Shown here in pieces: positions 8,012 to 15,364 of a stretch of DNA of 18,499 bases (its first letter is position 1; the number at the start of each line of letters is the position of its first letter). The DNA comes from JAVBKE01 sp031554215 (GTDB lineage: Bacteria > Bacillota > Bacilli > JARBTR01). Both the position numbers and the translations under genes were made by a program. The notes under the pieces were generated by a model that was not told the DNA's origin, did not search any database, and saw nothing but the letters and a program-made list of their open reading frames with translations. The stretch spans positions 1-18,499 of the forward strand of contig JAVBKF010000246.1 in assembly GCA_031554215.1 (NCBI GenBank). Reading direction: 5' to 3'.

Positions 8012-8333
8012 CAAAAGCCACCCCTTTTTCAGATTTACTTTTTAAAAAATTTTGTTTAAATACGCGCGTGCATCATATGTTAGTAGCAAATCATAATCCC
8101 CAGATTCAAACCATCTTTTTAAAATGATTCACCGTACTTCTTACCTTATCATCTCATAATTCTTCGTCAAATGGAGGCGTTCTTTGAAAAACACACCAAT
8201 CACAGTATTTCGCTCTCCACTCCCCCATTCAACCAGAGAATAAATATATTGGCAATAGTGTCGAAATTTGCAGTTTCTTGATGTAGCGATTATAATCGTG
8301 TTGAAAGATCAAACATATGGGGAGGCACGCATC
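8012..8333. other. Divergent glpK/ald intergenic region
   Basis: Between the divergent starts of glpK and ald. The ald promoter is assigned at the right end. For glpK I find no convincing promoter and no antiterminator-type leader hairpin of the GlpP kind. A TTGACG word at about 8166-8171 (minus) could be a -35, but its -10 partner is poor. Confidence 0.4.
8267..8296 (+). promoter_or_regulatory. Sigma-A-type promoter of ald
   Basis: A perfect -10 TATAAT (8291-8296) lies 38 bases upstream of the ald start. The -35 is TTTGCA (8267-8272), four matches of six with 18-base spacing. The weak -35 would allow activator control, as known for ald in Bacillus, but no operator is evident. Confidence 0.6.
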
Positions 8334-9464
8334 ATGATTATAGGTATTCCGAAAGAGATTAAGAATAACGAAAACCGTGTGGCTAACACACCGGCAGGTG
8401 TACTTGCGCTCACTGAGGCAGGACACAATGTACTAGTAGAAACGAACGCAGGTGCAGGCAGTGGCTTCACTGATAATGATTATGTATCATCAGGCGCAGA
8501 AATCATCCCGTTCGCAAAAGAAGTTTGGGATCGTTCTGAGATGATTATGAAGGTGAAAGAACCGCTGAGCAGTGAATATGGCTATTTCCGCAAGGGACTG
8601 ATTCTGTTTACCTATTTACATTTAGCAGCAGAGCCAGCACTTGCAAAAGCACTGACTGAGAATCAGGTATTCTCAATTGCGTATGAAACAGTTGAGGTAA
8701 ACCACACATTGCCACTACTCACGCCTATGAGCGAAGTCGCAGGTAGGATGGCCACACAAATCGGCGCTCAGTTCCTTGAAAAGCCGCATGGCGGAAAAGG
8801 GATCTTACTCGGTGGTGTTCCGGGGGTTAAGCGCGGAAAAGTGACGATTATCGGTGGCGGTGTTGTTGGTACGAACGCTGCCAAGATGGCCATTGGACTT
8901 GGTGCTGATGTCACCATTATTGATCTTAGTGCTGACCGTTTACGTGAACTCGATGATATTTTCGGCAATAACGTATCAACTTTAATGTCTAACCCACTCA
9001 ACATTGCGCAGGCTGTCGCTGAATCGGACCTTGTCATTGGTGCGGTACTGATTCCAGGCGCGAAAGCACCTCGATTGATATCAGCAGATGTTGTGAAAAC
9101 AATGGCACCAGGATCAGTGATTGTCGATGTGGCGATTGACCAAGGTGGTATTTTTGAAACGATTGATCATATTACAACACATGATAATCCCACCTATGAT
9201 AAGCATGGTGTTGTTCATTACGCAGTGGCAAATATGCCAGGAGCAGTGCCAAGAACTTCGACGATTGCCCTCACCAATGCGACCGTACCCTATGCCCTGC
9301 AAATTGCAAATAAGGGTGCAATCAAAGCGGTGCAGGACAATACTGCCCTATCGCTTGGCGTGACAACGGTCAATGGTCATATCACTTATGAGGCAGTTGC
9401 GAAAGACCTCAATTATCAATTCATGCCACTTGAAGCTGCTTTAAAAGAAGTTGTCAACGCTTAA
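8334..9464 (+). CDS. ald: Alanine dehydrogenase
   Basis: NAD-dependent enzyme that interconverts L-alanine and pyruvate plus ammonia. In Bacillus it is needed for alanine use and normal sporulation. The start is the ATG at 8334, eight bases after GGGGAGG (8319-8325); the N-terminus MIIGIPKEIKNNENRVA is typical of the family. An upstream in-frame extension to 8268 overlaps the promoter and is rejected. The 376-residue length matches the family (about 371-378). Visible are R15, K75 in KVKEP and H96 in TYLHLAAEP (pyruvate binding and catalysis), the NAD Rossmann motif GGGVVG (174-179) with acidic D197 ending beta-2, and DVAIDQGG with the catalytic aspartate near 269. It is monocistronic, ending at a strong terminator. 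No abnormalities. Confidence 0.96.
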   Translation: MIIGIPKEIKNNENRVANTPAGVLALTEAGHNVLVETNAGAGSGFTDNDYVSSGAEIIPFAKEVWDRSEMIMKVKEPLSSEYGYFRKGLILFTYLHLAAEPALAKALTENQVFSIAYETVEVNHTLPLLTPMSEVAGRMATQIGAQFLEKPHGGKGILLGGVPGVKRGKVTIIGGGVVGTNAAKMAIGLGADVTIIDLSADRLRELDDIFGNNVSTLMSNPLNIAQAVAESDLVIGAVLIPGAKAPRLISADVVKTMAPGSVIVDVAIDQGGIFETIDHITTHDNPTYDKHGVVHYAVANMPGAVPRTSTIALTNATVPYALQIANKGAIKAVQDNTALSLGVTTVNGHITYEAVAKDLNYQFMPLEAALKEVVNA

Positions 9465-9513
9465 AACATCGATGAAAGCTGGGAAAACAGATTTCATCAA
9501 TGTTTGATCAATT

Positions 9514-9553
9514 AAAAAAGATGAAGCATTTTGAAAACTGCTTCATCTTTTTT
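9514..9553. terminator. Bidirectional terminator between ald and the 64-residue gene
   Basis: 15-bp inverted repeat (9514-9528 and 9539-9553) with stem GATGAAGCA and flanking A6/T6 runs. It works on both strands, ending ald (plus) and the minus-strand gene that stops at 9600. Confidence 0.92.
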
Positions 9554-9599
9554 CAGATTCATTAGCATCTGATATCCTCATCGTTAAATGCCATCAGAA

Positions 9600-9794
9600 T
9601 TATTGTGCATTCAGCGTCGAAGAAACATTTGTACATTCGGTTACTGCTTGATTAACCGTGTCTAATGAATCTTGAATACTTTGCTTGTTCTGTGGTTTTT
9701 CTGCTGAAGTTAAAGCATTCTGCAGCGAAGTTTTCGCTTGATTTAGTGATGTCAGGCTGTCCTTTAGAAAGTCAGCGGCATTTTTTTGTTGCAT
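9600..9794 (-). CDS. Small helical protein with forespore-type promoter, function unknown
   Basis: A 64-residue protein that I do not recognise with certainty. The very strong AAAGGAGG ten bases before the ATG and the dedicated promoter and terminator make it a real gene. The sequence is polar, rich in Gln, Asn, Ser, Thr and Ala, and predicts a helical hairpin with a KPQNKQ turn near residues 33-38. It has one cysteine (residue 54), no signal peptide and no membrane segment. Heptad-like Leu spacing (L10, L14, L17, L24, L28) suggests coiled-coil packing. The general pattern recalls small DUF1657-type spore-associated proteins, but their C-terminal EEPQYK-like end is absent. Upstream sits a near-consensus sigma-G promoter, so I infer forespore expression and possibly a minor spore protein. 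Confidence 0.72.
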   Translation of the reverse strand: MQQKNAADFLKDSLTSLNQAKTSLQNALTSAEKPQNKQSIQDSLDTVNQAVTECTNVSSTLNAQ

Positions 9795-9842
9795 AACGCG
9801 TTATCCTCCTTTGATTCCAATGCACCGGCACCGTTTCAGAGT

Positions 9843-9873
9843 TAGTTTGCTATTTCGTTATGAGAATTATTCA
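9843..9873 (-). promoter_or_regulatory. Putative sigma-G (forespore) promoter
   Basis: On the minus strand TGAATA (9873-9868), then exactly 18 bases, then CAAACTA (9849-9843). The Bacillus sigma-G consensus is close to gHATR-N17/18-CATnHTA; here only the third base of the -10 differs (A for T). It lies about 48 bases upstream of the 9794 start codon. No sigma-A alternative was seen in the same place. Confidence 0.55.
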
Positions 9874-10088
9874 TTAGCATTGCATAAACCAAATACGGGT
9901 TGATCAAGTAAACAATCGCTTTTCTAACTGCTCTCCTTGATTTCTTATTTTATTAAACCTCCCTGTCACAAAACTGGGCTCTTCGTGCCCGATTTATTCC
10001 CTAATTGCATTTCATCAGCTTTTTTTATTTAAGCCTTCACTTTGTTAACTGAATTCATTTCATCATTCACTGCAGAAAGCCGATATCC
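9874..10088. other. Intergenic region downstream of the MerR remnant
   Basis: No gene seen. A small hairpin (GGGC 9976-9979, GCCC 9987-9990) followed on the minus strand by AGTTTTG could be a weak terminator for the decayed regulator. Confidence 0.35.
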
Positions 10089-10539
10089 TTATAGGCTGCT
10101 CTCGCTAGTTTTTTTTCGATATGCCGTATCAGTCTTTCTGCGCTTTGGTATATCTAAGCAACTAATTACAGTTTCTCGCACACGGTGAAGACCCAATGTC
10201 CATAGTGGATAGCGAACGGCTTTATAGGCTGCCTTTTGCCTGACTAACCAGTGCTGAAATTCAAAGCCACCAATAGTGTTGATCACCCGTGCTTTTTCCC
10301 TCTCCATGGACCTTTAAAAAATACCTATCCATCTTGAAATGAATAGGATTCCTGAACCCAGAAAGTGAACAAATTTCATCACGAGTATATATTGCAAGGT
10401 TTCAAGGTCAAATTCACTGTAAACTCCGTACCTGTTCTCCATTTTCTTAGGATGAATAACACCGGCTTTTCCATAGTAACGCAGCGTAGTGGAGTGGAGT
10501 CAGTGATCGCTCTATTTCAGAAATGGTCAATTCGTTCAT
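10089..10539 (-). pseudogene. Frameshifted MerR-family regulator remnant
   Basis: The start is intact: AGGAGG is eight bases before an ATG at 10539-10537, reading MNELTISEIERSL. A shift of one base at about 10488-10500, within a tandem GGAGT repeat, moves the reading to TLRYYGKAGVIHPKKMENRY, then VYSEFDLETLQYILVMK. This is the winged-helix DNA-binding domain of MerR regulators (normally TLRYYE). A second shift near 10355-10365 leads to GEGKSTGDQHYWWL and a stop at 10261. A third near 10265-10285 leads to QHWLVRQKAAYK, which fits the usual C-terminal dimerisation helix. The last part reads alone as a 72-residue frame (10307-10089) with no family match. The order of the fragments is correct, so I call one decayed gene. 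It diverges from the hydrolase-TetR operon. The C-terminal portion is least certain. Confidence 0.68.
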
Positions 10540-10632
10540 TTTTCATCCTCCTCATGCCCTTCACATCCTAAGACGACCATTAGATCTTGCTCTAACGACA
10601 ATAGGGCCATTCCTAAATAATTCAGGATCATT

Positions 10633-10661
10633 TTGACTTTTGTTTTAAAAGCGAGTATAGT
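10633..10661 (+). promoter_or_regulatory. Sigma-A promoter of the hydrolase-TetR operon
   Basis: TTGACT (10633-10638), 17 bases, TATAGT (10656-10661): five of six matches in each element. The -10 lies inside the palindrome at 10654-10673, so a repressor bound there would block initiation. Confidence 0.82.
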
Positions 10662-10673
10662 CATTACTATACT
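10654..10673. promoter_or_regulatory. Palindromic operator candidate 1
   Basis: Perfect inverted repeat AGTATAGT-CATT-ACTATACT overlapping the -10 of the operon promoter. Size and symmetry suit a TetR-type dimer, and a TetR gene is the second gene of the operon. Confidence 0.65.
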
Positions 10674-10694
10674 AGTGAGTGATTTACTCACTCA
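10674..10694. promoter_or_regulatory. Palindromic operator candidate 2
   Basis: Directly abutting the first palindrome, this contains two overlapping 7-5-7 inverted repeats: AGTGAGT/ACTCACT (centre 10683) and TGAGTGA/TCACTCA (centre 10685). TGAnTGA...TCAnTCA is a familiar TetR-family operator form. It covers the likely transcription start and early leader, ahead of the AGGAG at 10701-10705. Confidence 0.62.
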
Positions 10695-10714
10695 TTTAAA
10701 AGGAGTTTATCACA

Positions 10715-11743
10715 ATGGCAAAAACAAATATCCTACCTGACATCTTACTGAGAATACCGAATAGGCGAAAGCAGGCACAAAGACTCGTGTTAACGACCAC
10801 AAATCATATTGATGAAATCGATTTTGTTTCAATTGGTGGAATCAATCAATGGATATCGATACGAGGCGAAGATCGAGATAATCCAGTTCTGCTGTTTATT
10901 CACGGCGGGCCTGCCTCAACCTACGCCATTTTTAGCCCTATTTTACGACCATGGGAAAAAAATTTCACAATGGTTCAATGGGATCAACGCGGTGCCGGAA
11001 AAACCTTTCGAGAAAATGGAAAAGAGCGAAGCGGAAAGATCACAATTAACCAGCTTGTGAAAGATGGCATTGAATTAACTGAACACATTACTCAGGTATT
11101 AGGGCAGGAAAAAATCATTCTTGTCGGGAGCTCTGTTGGTAGCCTTATTGCCACATTAATGGTAAAAGAGCGACCTGATTTATTTCATGCGTATATCGGA
11201 ACGGACCAAAACACAGCCGATCCTAAGCAGATTGGTTATCAGCTTGCCACCCATGCACTGAAACAGATCGATGATCAAAAAGGGATTACATTCCTACAGA
11301 AAATTGGCCCTGATCCCACTCAATGGACATTGAAGGATTACGATAAACGAAATCAAATCATTGTCAAAGCCATCAGAAATTGTCCGAATATGATTATGGA
11401 TTTGATGCTTCCTTCCATGCTCGCATCACCAATTCATCGTTTGAGCGATCTAATCGATATTTTCAAGGGAATGAATTTCTCAAACGAGGCTTTATTTGAG
11501 GAGTTAATCCAGTTTGATTACCAGCGTTTAGGAACAAAGTTTGAATTACCATTCTTTATCTTACAGGGTGACCAAGATATCATCACACCACTTGAAGCTG
11601 CAAGGGACTTTTTTGAAACAATTGAAGCACCTTATAAAGCATTCATTGTCATCAAAGATGCTGGTCATCTTGCCTGCTTTGCGCGCCCTGATCAATTTTT
11701 TGCAGAATTACAAAGCAAAGTCCTTCCACTTGTATTAAAATAG
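10715..11743 (+). CDS. Alpha/beta hydrolase, proline iminopeptidase-like
   Basis: Cytosolic serine hydrolase of 342 residues with the alpha/beta-hydrolase fold, closest by motif order to the S33 (proline iminopeptidase-like) group. HGGPA (63-67) forms the oxyanion hole, WDQRGAGKT (89-97) follows as in S33 enzymes, the nucleophile elbow is GSSVG with S140, the acid is D288 in GDQDIITP and the base is H318 in GHLA. A variable cap lies between about 160 and 265. The substrate cannot be read from the sequence; peptidase, esterase and lactonase activity are all possible. The ATG is ten bases after AGGAG (10701-10705). It is the first gene of a two-gene operon with a TetR regulator 29 bases downstream, under a promoter with embedded palindromes. 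This layout suggests an inducible response to a small hydrophobic or toxic ligand. Confidence 0.88.
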   Translation: MAKTNILPDILLRIPNRRKQAQRLVLTTTNHIDEIDFVSIGGINQWISIRGEDRDNPVLLFIHGGPASTYAIFSPILRPWEKNFTMVQWDQRGAGKTFRENGKERSGKITINQLVKDGIELTEHITQVLGQEKIILVGSSVGSLIATLMVKERPDLFHAYIGTDQNTADPKQIGYQLATHALKQIDDQKGITFLQKIGPDPTQWTLKDYDKRNQIIVKAIRNCPNMIMDLMLPSMLASPIHRLSDLIDIFKGMNFSNEALFEELIQFDYQRLGTKFELPFFILQGDQDIITPLEAARDFFETIEAPYKAFIVIKDAGHLACFARPDQFFAELQSKVLPLVLK

Positions 11744-11772
11744 ATGGAGAGATGATTCTGGAGTGATAACCG

Positions 11773-12369
11773 ATGGTTCAAGAAGAGACGACAAGCACAA
11801 AGCAAGCACCGCCAAACCGGAAAGACATGATTAAAAGCGCAGCGATTAAGATATTTGCGCAGCTCGGATATAAAGAGACAAAAACAAAGATGATTTCAAC
11901 CGAAGCAAATGTAAGCGAAGGGCTGCTATTTCGCCACTACCATTCAAAAGCACAATTATTCACGGAAATTATTGAGGAATTAATGAGCCAATCTCACCGG
12001 AATCTGAGTAGGTTACATTTATTTCCCGGTACCCCTTATCAGCAAATCAAAGCTTTGACAGAGATGATGCTCGATGAGGAACATCGATATTCTTTTATGA
12101 TTGTCCAGCAAGCAAGAAAAACCGGTGTTGTTCCAAGTGAAGTGAATGAGATTCTGGCAAAGTACGCACCTGACGAGTTGATTGAGCTACTGATTCCTAT
12201 TTTTGAAAAAGGACAAGTAGAGGGCGTGTTTGCTCAAGGTGATCCAAAAAATTTGCTTTCATGGTACTTTAATATCATTAACTGTTTGATCATGCAGGAA
12301 CCAGTTGATGATGGGTTTGGACTACCAAACGCAGAGATGTTGATGAAATTCTTAGCATGCATAGAATAG
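11773..12369 (+). CDS. TetR/AcrR family transcriptional regulator
   Basis: A 198-residue DNA-binding regulator. The N-terminal helix-turn-helix spans about residues 16-62: RKDMIKSAAIKIFAQLGYKET, then MISTEANVSEGLLFRHYHSKAQLF, the standard TetR recognition-helix pattern ending with YHSKAQLF. The C-terminal 130 residues form the variable ligand-binding and dimer domain; it has one MIVQQARKTG segment common in AcrR-like proteins. The ATG is nine bases after GGAG (11760-11763). It is co-transcribed with the hydrolase upstream, and a hairpin at 12371-12405 ends the unit. I infer autorepression through the palindromes at 10654-10694. The ligand is unknown. Confidence 0.92.
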   Translation: MVQEETTSTKQAPPNRKDMIKSAAIKIFAQLGYKETKTKMISTEANVSEGLLFRHYHSKAQLFTEIIEELMSQSHRNLSRLHLFPGTPYQQIKALTEMMLDEEHRYSFMIVQQARKTGVVPSEVNEILAKYAPDELIELLIPIFEKGQVEGVFAQGDPKNLLSWYFNIINCLIMQEPVDDGFGLPNAEMLMKFLACIE

Positions 12370-12370
12370 A

Positions 12371-12405
12371 AAAAAGAGGCCAGGTCAAATTCCTAGTCTC
12401 TTTTT
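12371..12405. terminator. Bidirectional terminator after the TetR gene
   Basis: 14-bp stem (12371-12384 and 12392-12405) with one mismatch and one G-U pair, 7-base loop, A5 on the left and T5 on the right. It serves the TetR operon (plus) and the deaminase-like gene (minus), which converge here. Confidence 0.85.
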
Positions 12406-12456
12406 CGCAAGTTCTTTAACCACAGCTCTTTAGCTGATATCAAACTGATTCAATCA

Positions 12457-13791
12457 TCATGGTGCCTCTGGAAGCCCTGCCTCTAGTGCAGCAATTAAAT
12501 CCGGATCGGTAACTTGTGCGGTGTGTACATTGACTGAATCGTCATTACTATAAAAAGGTGGTAATTGATCGACAAATGCTTGGAACTCCGCTTGTGGTAC
12601 TCTTTCAACGCCATATTGGAATTGTTCACGATCAGTCGGGATCGCCCCTTCCATTGTCGAGCCAAATGCCCCCAAGTCAACGAGGCCTAGAGGGTTGATT
12701 TCGAGTCCCTTCGCATAGATAAATGAACCATACTTTGGATGTCCTAAATACGTTTTTGTATTCGTCACACCGCTCGTCTCTAAATCATATCGCAACGCTG
12801 CATAGGCTCTCGTCGTGTTCATAAATGGTGTTTGGATCCCTGAGACCCCCTGATTTCCAGGTAGGCACAGTATTAAATTACCAAAACGATCTAGGTAAGC
12901 CACGGCATTGCCTTCACCACCATTCAAAATATCTTGACTCGCCGCTTCGATCAAATAGGGTGCGAGTCCCGCGTCAGGCTGACCTGGCGCAGGTGCTGTA
13001 TACGCTAGTGCATGAGGATAGACCGCTTTCATTGCTAACACAATCGGATCACTCGCAGGGAGTGTTTTAGGATCAAGTAGCGCACTTTCTGGTAAATCAG
13101 TGTTGATTGTACCAGATACTTGACCGAGCGTTGCATCAAATGCTGTTGATGTTAACGCATAAGTTTGATCATCGATTGTCGTGCCAGACGTAAATACAGG
13201 CGGGATCGGTGCACCGGAAGCTGGGCGTGAATATTTATCTGTTGGCCCTACCACTTCTGGATAAGATAGTTGTGCCGTAGCATCCGCTACCATTGGTGTA
13301 CCAGCTAGCGAAGGAAATGAAGCGGAATCATCAAAATTAATTCCTGCATAGTGATCATTGGCTGATACAACCGTAGGAATACCAGATTCCAAAATTGCAC
13401 CTGTACACATCAAACAGGGATCAAGTGATGTGACTAATATCAGATCTTCTGGTTCTGGTAACGATAATGCTTCTTTATTTTCATAATACCAATCTATCAT
13501 TTGGCGTTCGCCATGTGCCGTTGGATCATAGGTTAGCTCGTTTTTTACGACATTATTATGCATTGAATGAATGACGTTACCATCTGTATCCATCAACACG
13601 CCGCCAACACTAAATGTACCTTGGTCGGAAGCTGCAAGCACCTCATCAGCCGTTAAATAAACAGCTTCTTGCACGCTTGTAACTGCTTTCGTATCCTTCG
13701 GCATATTAGCCGTACTAACACTTGAAACAAAAATGGTACTGAATACCAAAATACTGACTGCTATAAAAATGCTTGTTTTGCCTATCTTCAT
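12457..13791 (-). CDS. Exported deaminase-like protein with a zinc-site domain and a degenerate second half
   Basis: A 444-residue protein with a predicted Sec signal peptide: MKIGK, a hydrophobic core at about 7-25 and an S-T-A cleavage site after A28; no lipobox. Residues about 45-165 form a cytidine-deaminase-fold domain like guanine deaminase/TadA: DPTAHGE (H93 zinc ligand, E95 proton shuttle) and SLDPCLMCTGAIL (C126, C129 zinc ligands), followed by AGINFDD as in GuaD-type enzymes. The usual HAE is HGE. Around 290-335 a second stretch, AVAYLDRFGNLILCLPGNQ...TPFMNTTRAYAAL, resembles the same fold with its zinc residues lost, suggesting an internal duplication. The start is the ATG at 13791, nine bases after GAGG; a GTG one codon earlier is possible. 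Deaminases are usually cytosolic, so export is unusual. Nucleoside transporter and phosphorylase genes lie upstream on the same strand. Confidence 0.82.
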   Translation of the reverse strand: MKIGKTSIFIAVSILVFSTIFVSSVSTANMPKDTKAVTSVQEAVYLTADEVLAASDQGTFSVGGVLMDTDGNVIHSMHNNVVKNELTYDPTAHGERQMIDWYYENKEALSLPEPEDLILVTSLDPCLMCTGAILESGIPTVVSANDHYAGINFDDSASFPSLAGTPMVADATAQLSYPEVVGPTDKYSRPASGAPIPPVFTSGTTIDDQTYALTSTAFDATLGQVSGTINTDLPESALLDPKTLPASDPIVLAMKAVYPHALAYTAPAPGQPDAGLAPYLIEAASQDILNGGEGNAVAYLDRFGNLILCLPGNQGVSGIQTPFMNTTRAYAALRYDLETSGVTNTKTYLGHPKYGSFIYAKGLEINPLGLVDLGAFGSTMEGAIPTDREQFQYGVERVPQAEFQAFVDQLPPFYSNDDSVNVHTAQVTDPDLIAALEAGLPEAP

Positions 13792-14061
13792 CACTTACAT
13801 CCTCGATTCTTTTATTCTGTACTGCGCTCCTTCTCCAATTGAAATGAAATAGTCGCTACTAGGTCATTTTTCAAGGTACGGAAACGAACAATTAGGTCAA
13901 ATCAGTTTATCGTCAAAACTTGATTTGGTCCAAACGGTACTAAAGATTGATGCGAAGAACGTAGTGTATGAGCCATTGATAAACCTCATGTGTTGGTATT
14001 GTTTTGTCGACTGTATCATACACGATTTACCTTAGCTTATTTATCTCAGTTGATTTGACAA
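13792..14061. other. Intergenic region upstream of the deaminase-like gene
   Basis: No gene. An inverted repeat (CAAATCA 13898-13904, TGATTTG 13921-13927, extended by GTTT/AAAC with a one-base bulge) could be a stem or operator. A possible minus-strand promoter, TTGAAA-N17-TATTTC, lies just before the gene (about 13847-13875) but its -10 is poor. No clear terminator for nupG was found. Confidence 0.4.
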
Positions 14062-15306
14062 CTACGCTACATGTTTCATGGCTTCTTGATCGTGCTTATA
14101 CCGGAAAGTAAACATAAACACAAACGCTAGCACTAAAGCATAACCAGCAAATACGAACCAAATCGTCTGCCAATCTTTGACACCATCGATTGTATAATAA
14201 TCAACCACTTTCCCGCTCAGCACGCCGCCAATGTAAGCACCAATACCATTGACCATTGTCATAAATAGCCCTTGGGCACTGGCCCTAATCCGTGGATCAA
14301 CCTCTTTCTCAACAAAAATGGAACCCGAGATATTAAAGAAGTCAAAGGCACAACCATAAACAACCATCGACAGTAGAAGGAAAATTAAGCCCTCATCAGG
14401 ATTTCCAAGTCCTAGGAAAGCAAAACGTAATGTCCAAGCGAACATACTAATCAACATCACAACTTTGATCCCATATTTTCGGAAGAAAAAAGGGATCGCT
14501 AGTATGAAAAACACTTCAGAGATTTGTGATAAAGATAGAAGAATGGCTGGGTACTGTACAGTAAACGAATCTGCATACGCTGGATTCGTACTAAAATCAT
14601 GTAAGTACGGATTGGCAAATGTATTGGTAATTTGCAGAGCGGCACCTAGAAGGACCGCAAACAAAAAGAATAATGCCATTCTTTTCTGCTTAAACAGAAC
14701 AAAAGCATCGAGTCCAAATGTCTGTACCCAAGATTTGCTTTCTTTCTTCTTCGAGACAGGGCAATCTGGCAATGTAAAAGAATACAACACCAATAGAATT
14801 GATGTCCCCGAAGCAATGAACAGCTGCGTATTGCTTAGCTCAAAACCTAGCAAGCTAACAGTCCACATGGCCGCAATGAACCCCATTGTTCCAAACACAC
14901 GCACTTTCGGAAAATAAGTGACAGTATTGAATCCCTCACGCTCAAGTGACACCAAAGAAATCGTGTTTGATAGCGCAATCGTTGGCATGTAAACCATCGA
15001 ATTGAACAAAATCGCCCAGAACATAGCGGTCGGGTCTGTTACTTGACTCGCAATAATCAGTGCTACGGCACCGAGCGAATGACAAATCGCATACAAATGA
15101 TTGGCCTTAATCCACCGATCCGCAACAATTCCCACGAGACTCGGCATGAATATTGATGCAATTCCCTTGGCCCCATAAACAAGACCAACCTCTATCCCTG
15201 TGAAACCGAGTTCATTAATCATGTACGATCCTAATGTGGAAAGCCATGCTCCCCAGATGAAAAATTGAAGAAAAAACATACATTTTAATCGAACTTGAAT
15301 ACCCAT
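14062..15306 (-). CDS. nupG: NupG-type nucleoside:proton symporter
   Basis: A 414-residue major-facilitator protein of the nucleoside:H+ symporter (NHS) family with about twelve membrane segments. It closely follows E. coli NupG as I recall it: an N-terminal LQFFIWGAWLSTLGSYM, then GIVADRW in the loop-2/3 region, the central LGLDAFVLFKQKRMALFF-like segment, LLGAALQITNTF, and the highly conserved VYGCAFDFFNISGSIFVEKE and IRASAQGLF near 320-350. NupG takes up purine and pyrimidine nucleosides. The ATG at 15306 is seven bases after GGGGGT. It lies between purine nucleoside phosphorylase upstream and the exported deaminase-like protein downstream, all on the minus strand, although with long gaps (about 450 and 270 bases) that imply separate promoters. 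The ending KYKH-like tail is as in NupG. Confidence 0.92.
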   Translation of the reverse strand: MGIQVRLKCMFFLQFFIWGAWLSTLGSYMINELGFTGIEVGLVYGAKGIASIFMPSLVGIVADRWIKANHLYAICHSLGAVALIIASQVTDPTAMFWAILFNSMVYMPTIALSNTISLVSLEREGFNTVTYFPKVRVFGTMGFIAAMWTVSLLGFELSNTQLFIASGTSILLVLYSFTLPDCPVSKKKESKSWVQTFGLDAFVLFKQKRMALFFLFAVLLGAALQITNTFANPYLHDFSTNPAYADSFTVQYPAILLSLSQISEVFFILAIPFFFRKYGIKVVMLISMFAWTLRFAFLGLGNPDEGLIFLLLSMVVYGCAFDFFNISGSIFVEKEVDPRIRASAQGLFMTMVNGIGAYIGGVLSGKVVDYYTIDGVKDWQTIWFVFAGYALVLAFVFMFTFRYKHDQEAMKHVA

Positions 15307-15328
15307 TTTTTTACCCCCAATCGAATAC

Positions 15329-15347
15329 GAAACTAGATCGTTTCTAG
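15329..15347. repeat. Small overlapping inverted repeats in the nupG leader
   Basis: CTAGA (15333-15337) with TCTAG (15343-15347), and GAAAC (15329-15333) with GTTTC (15340-15344). They lie between the candidate -10 and the ribosome-binding site of nupG, a place where a repressor could act. Confidence 0.35.
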
Positions 15348-15358
15348 CAAAACAGGCG

Positions 15359-15364
15359 CTTATA
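15359..15364 (-). promoter_or_regulatory. Possible -10 element of nupG
   Basis: Minus-strand TATAAG, five of six matches, about 53 bases before the start codon. The upstream TTGATG is only 15 bases away, short for a -35, so confidence is low. Confidence 0.35.

Noticed and set aside
10365..10571. 68-codon plus-strand frame
   Set aside because: It lies antisense to the MerR remnant, has no ribosome-binding site and no recognisable product.
14465..14917. 150-codon plus-strand frame
   Set aside because: It lies wholly antisense to nupG, whose frame has clear transporter motifs.
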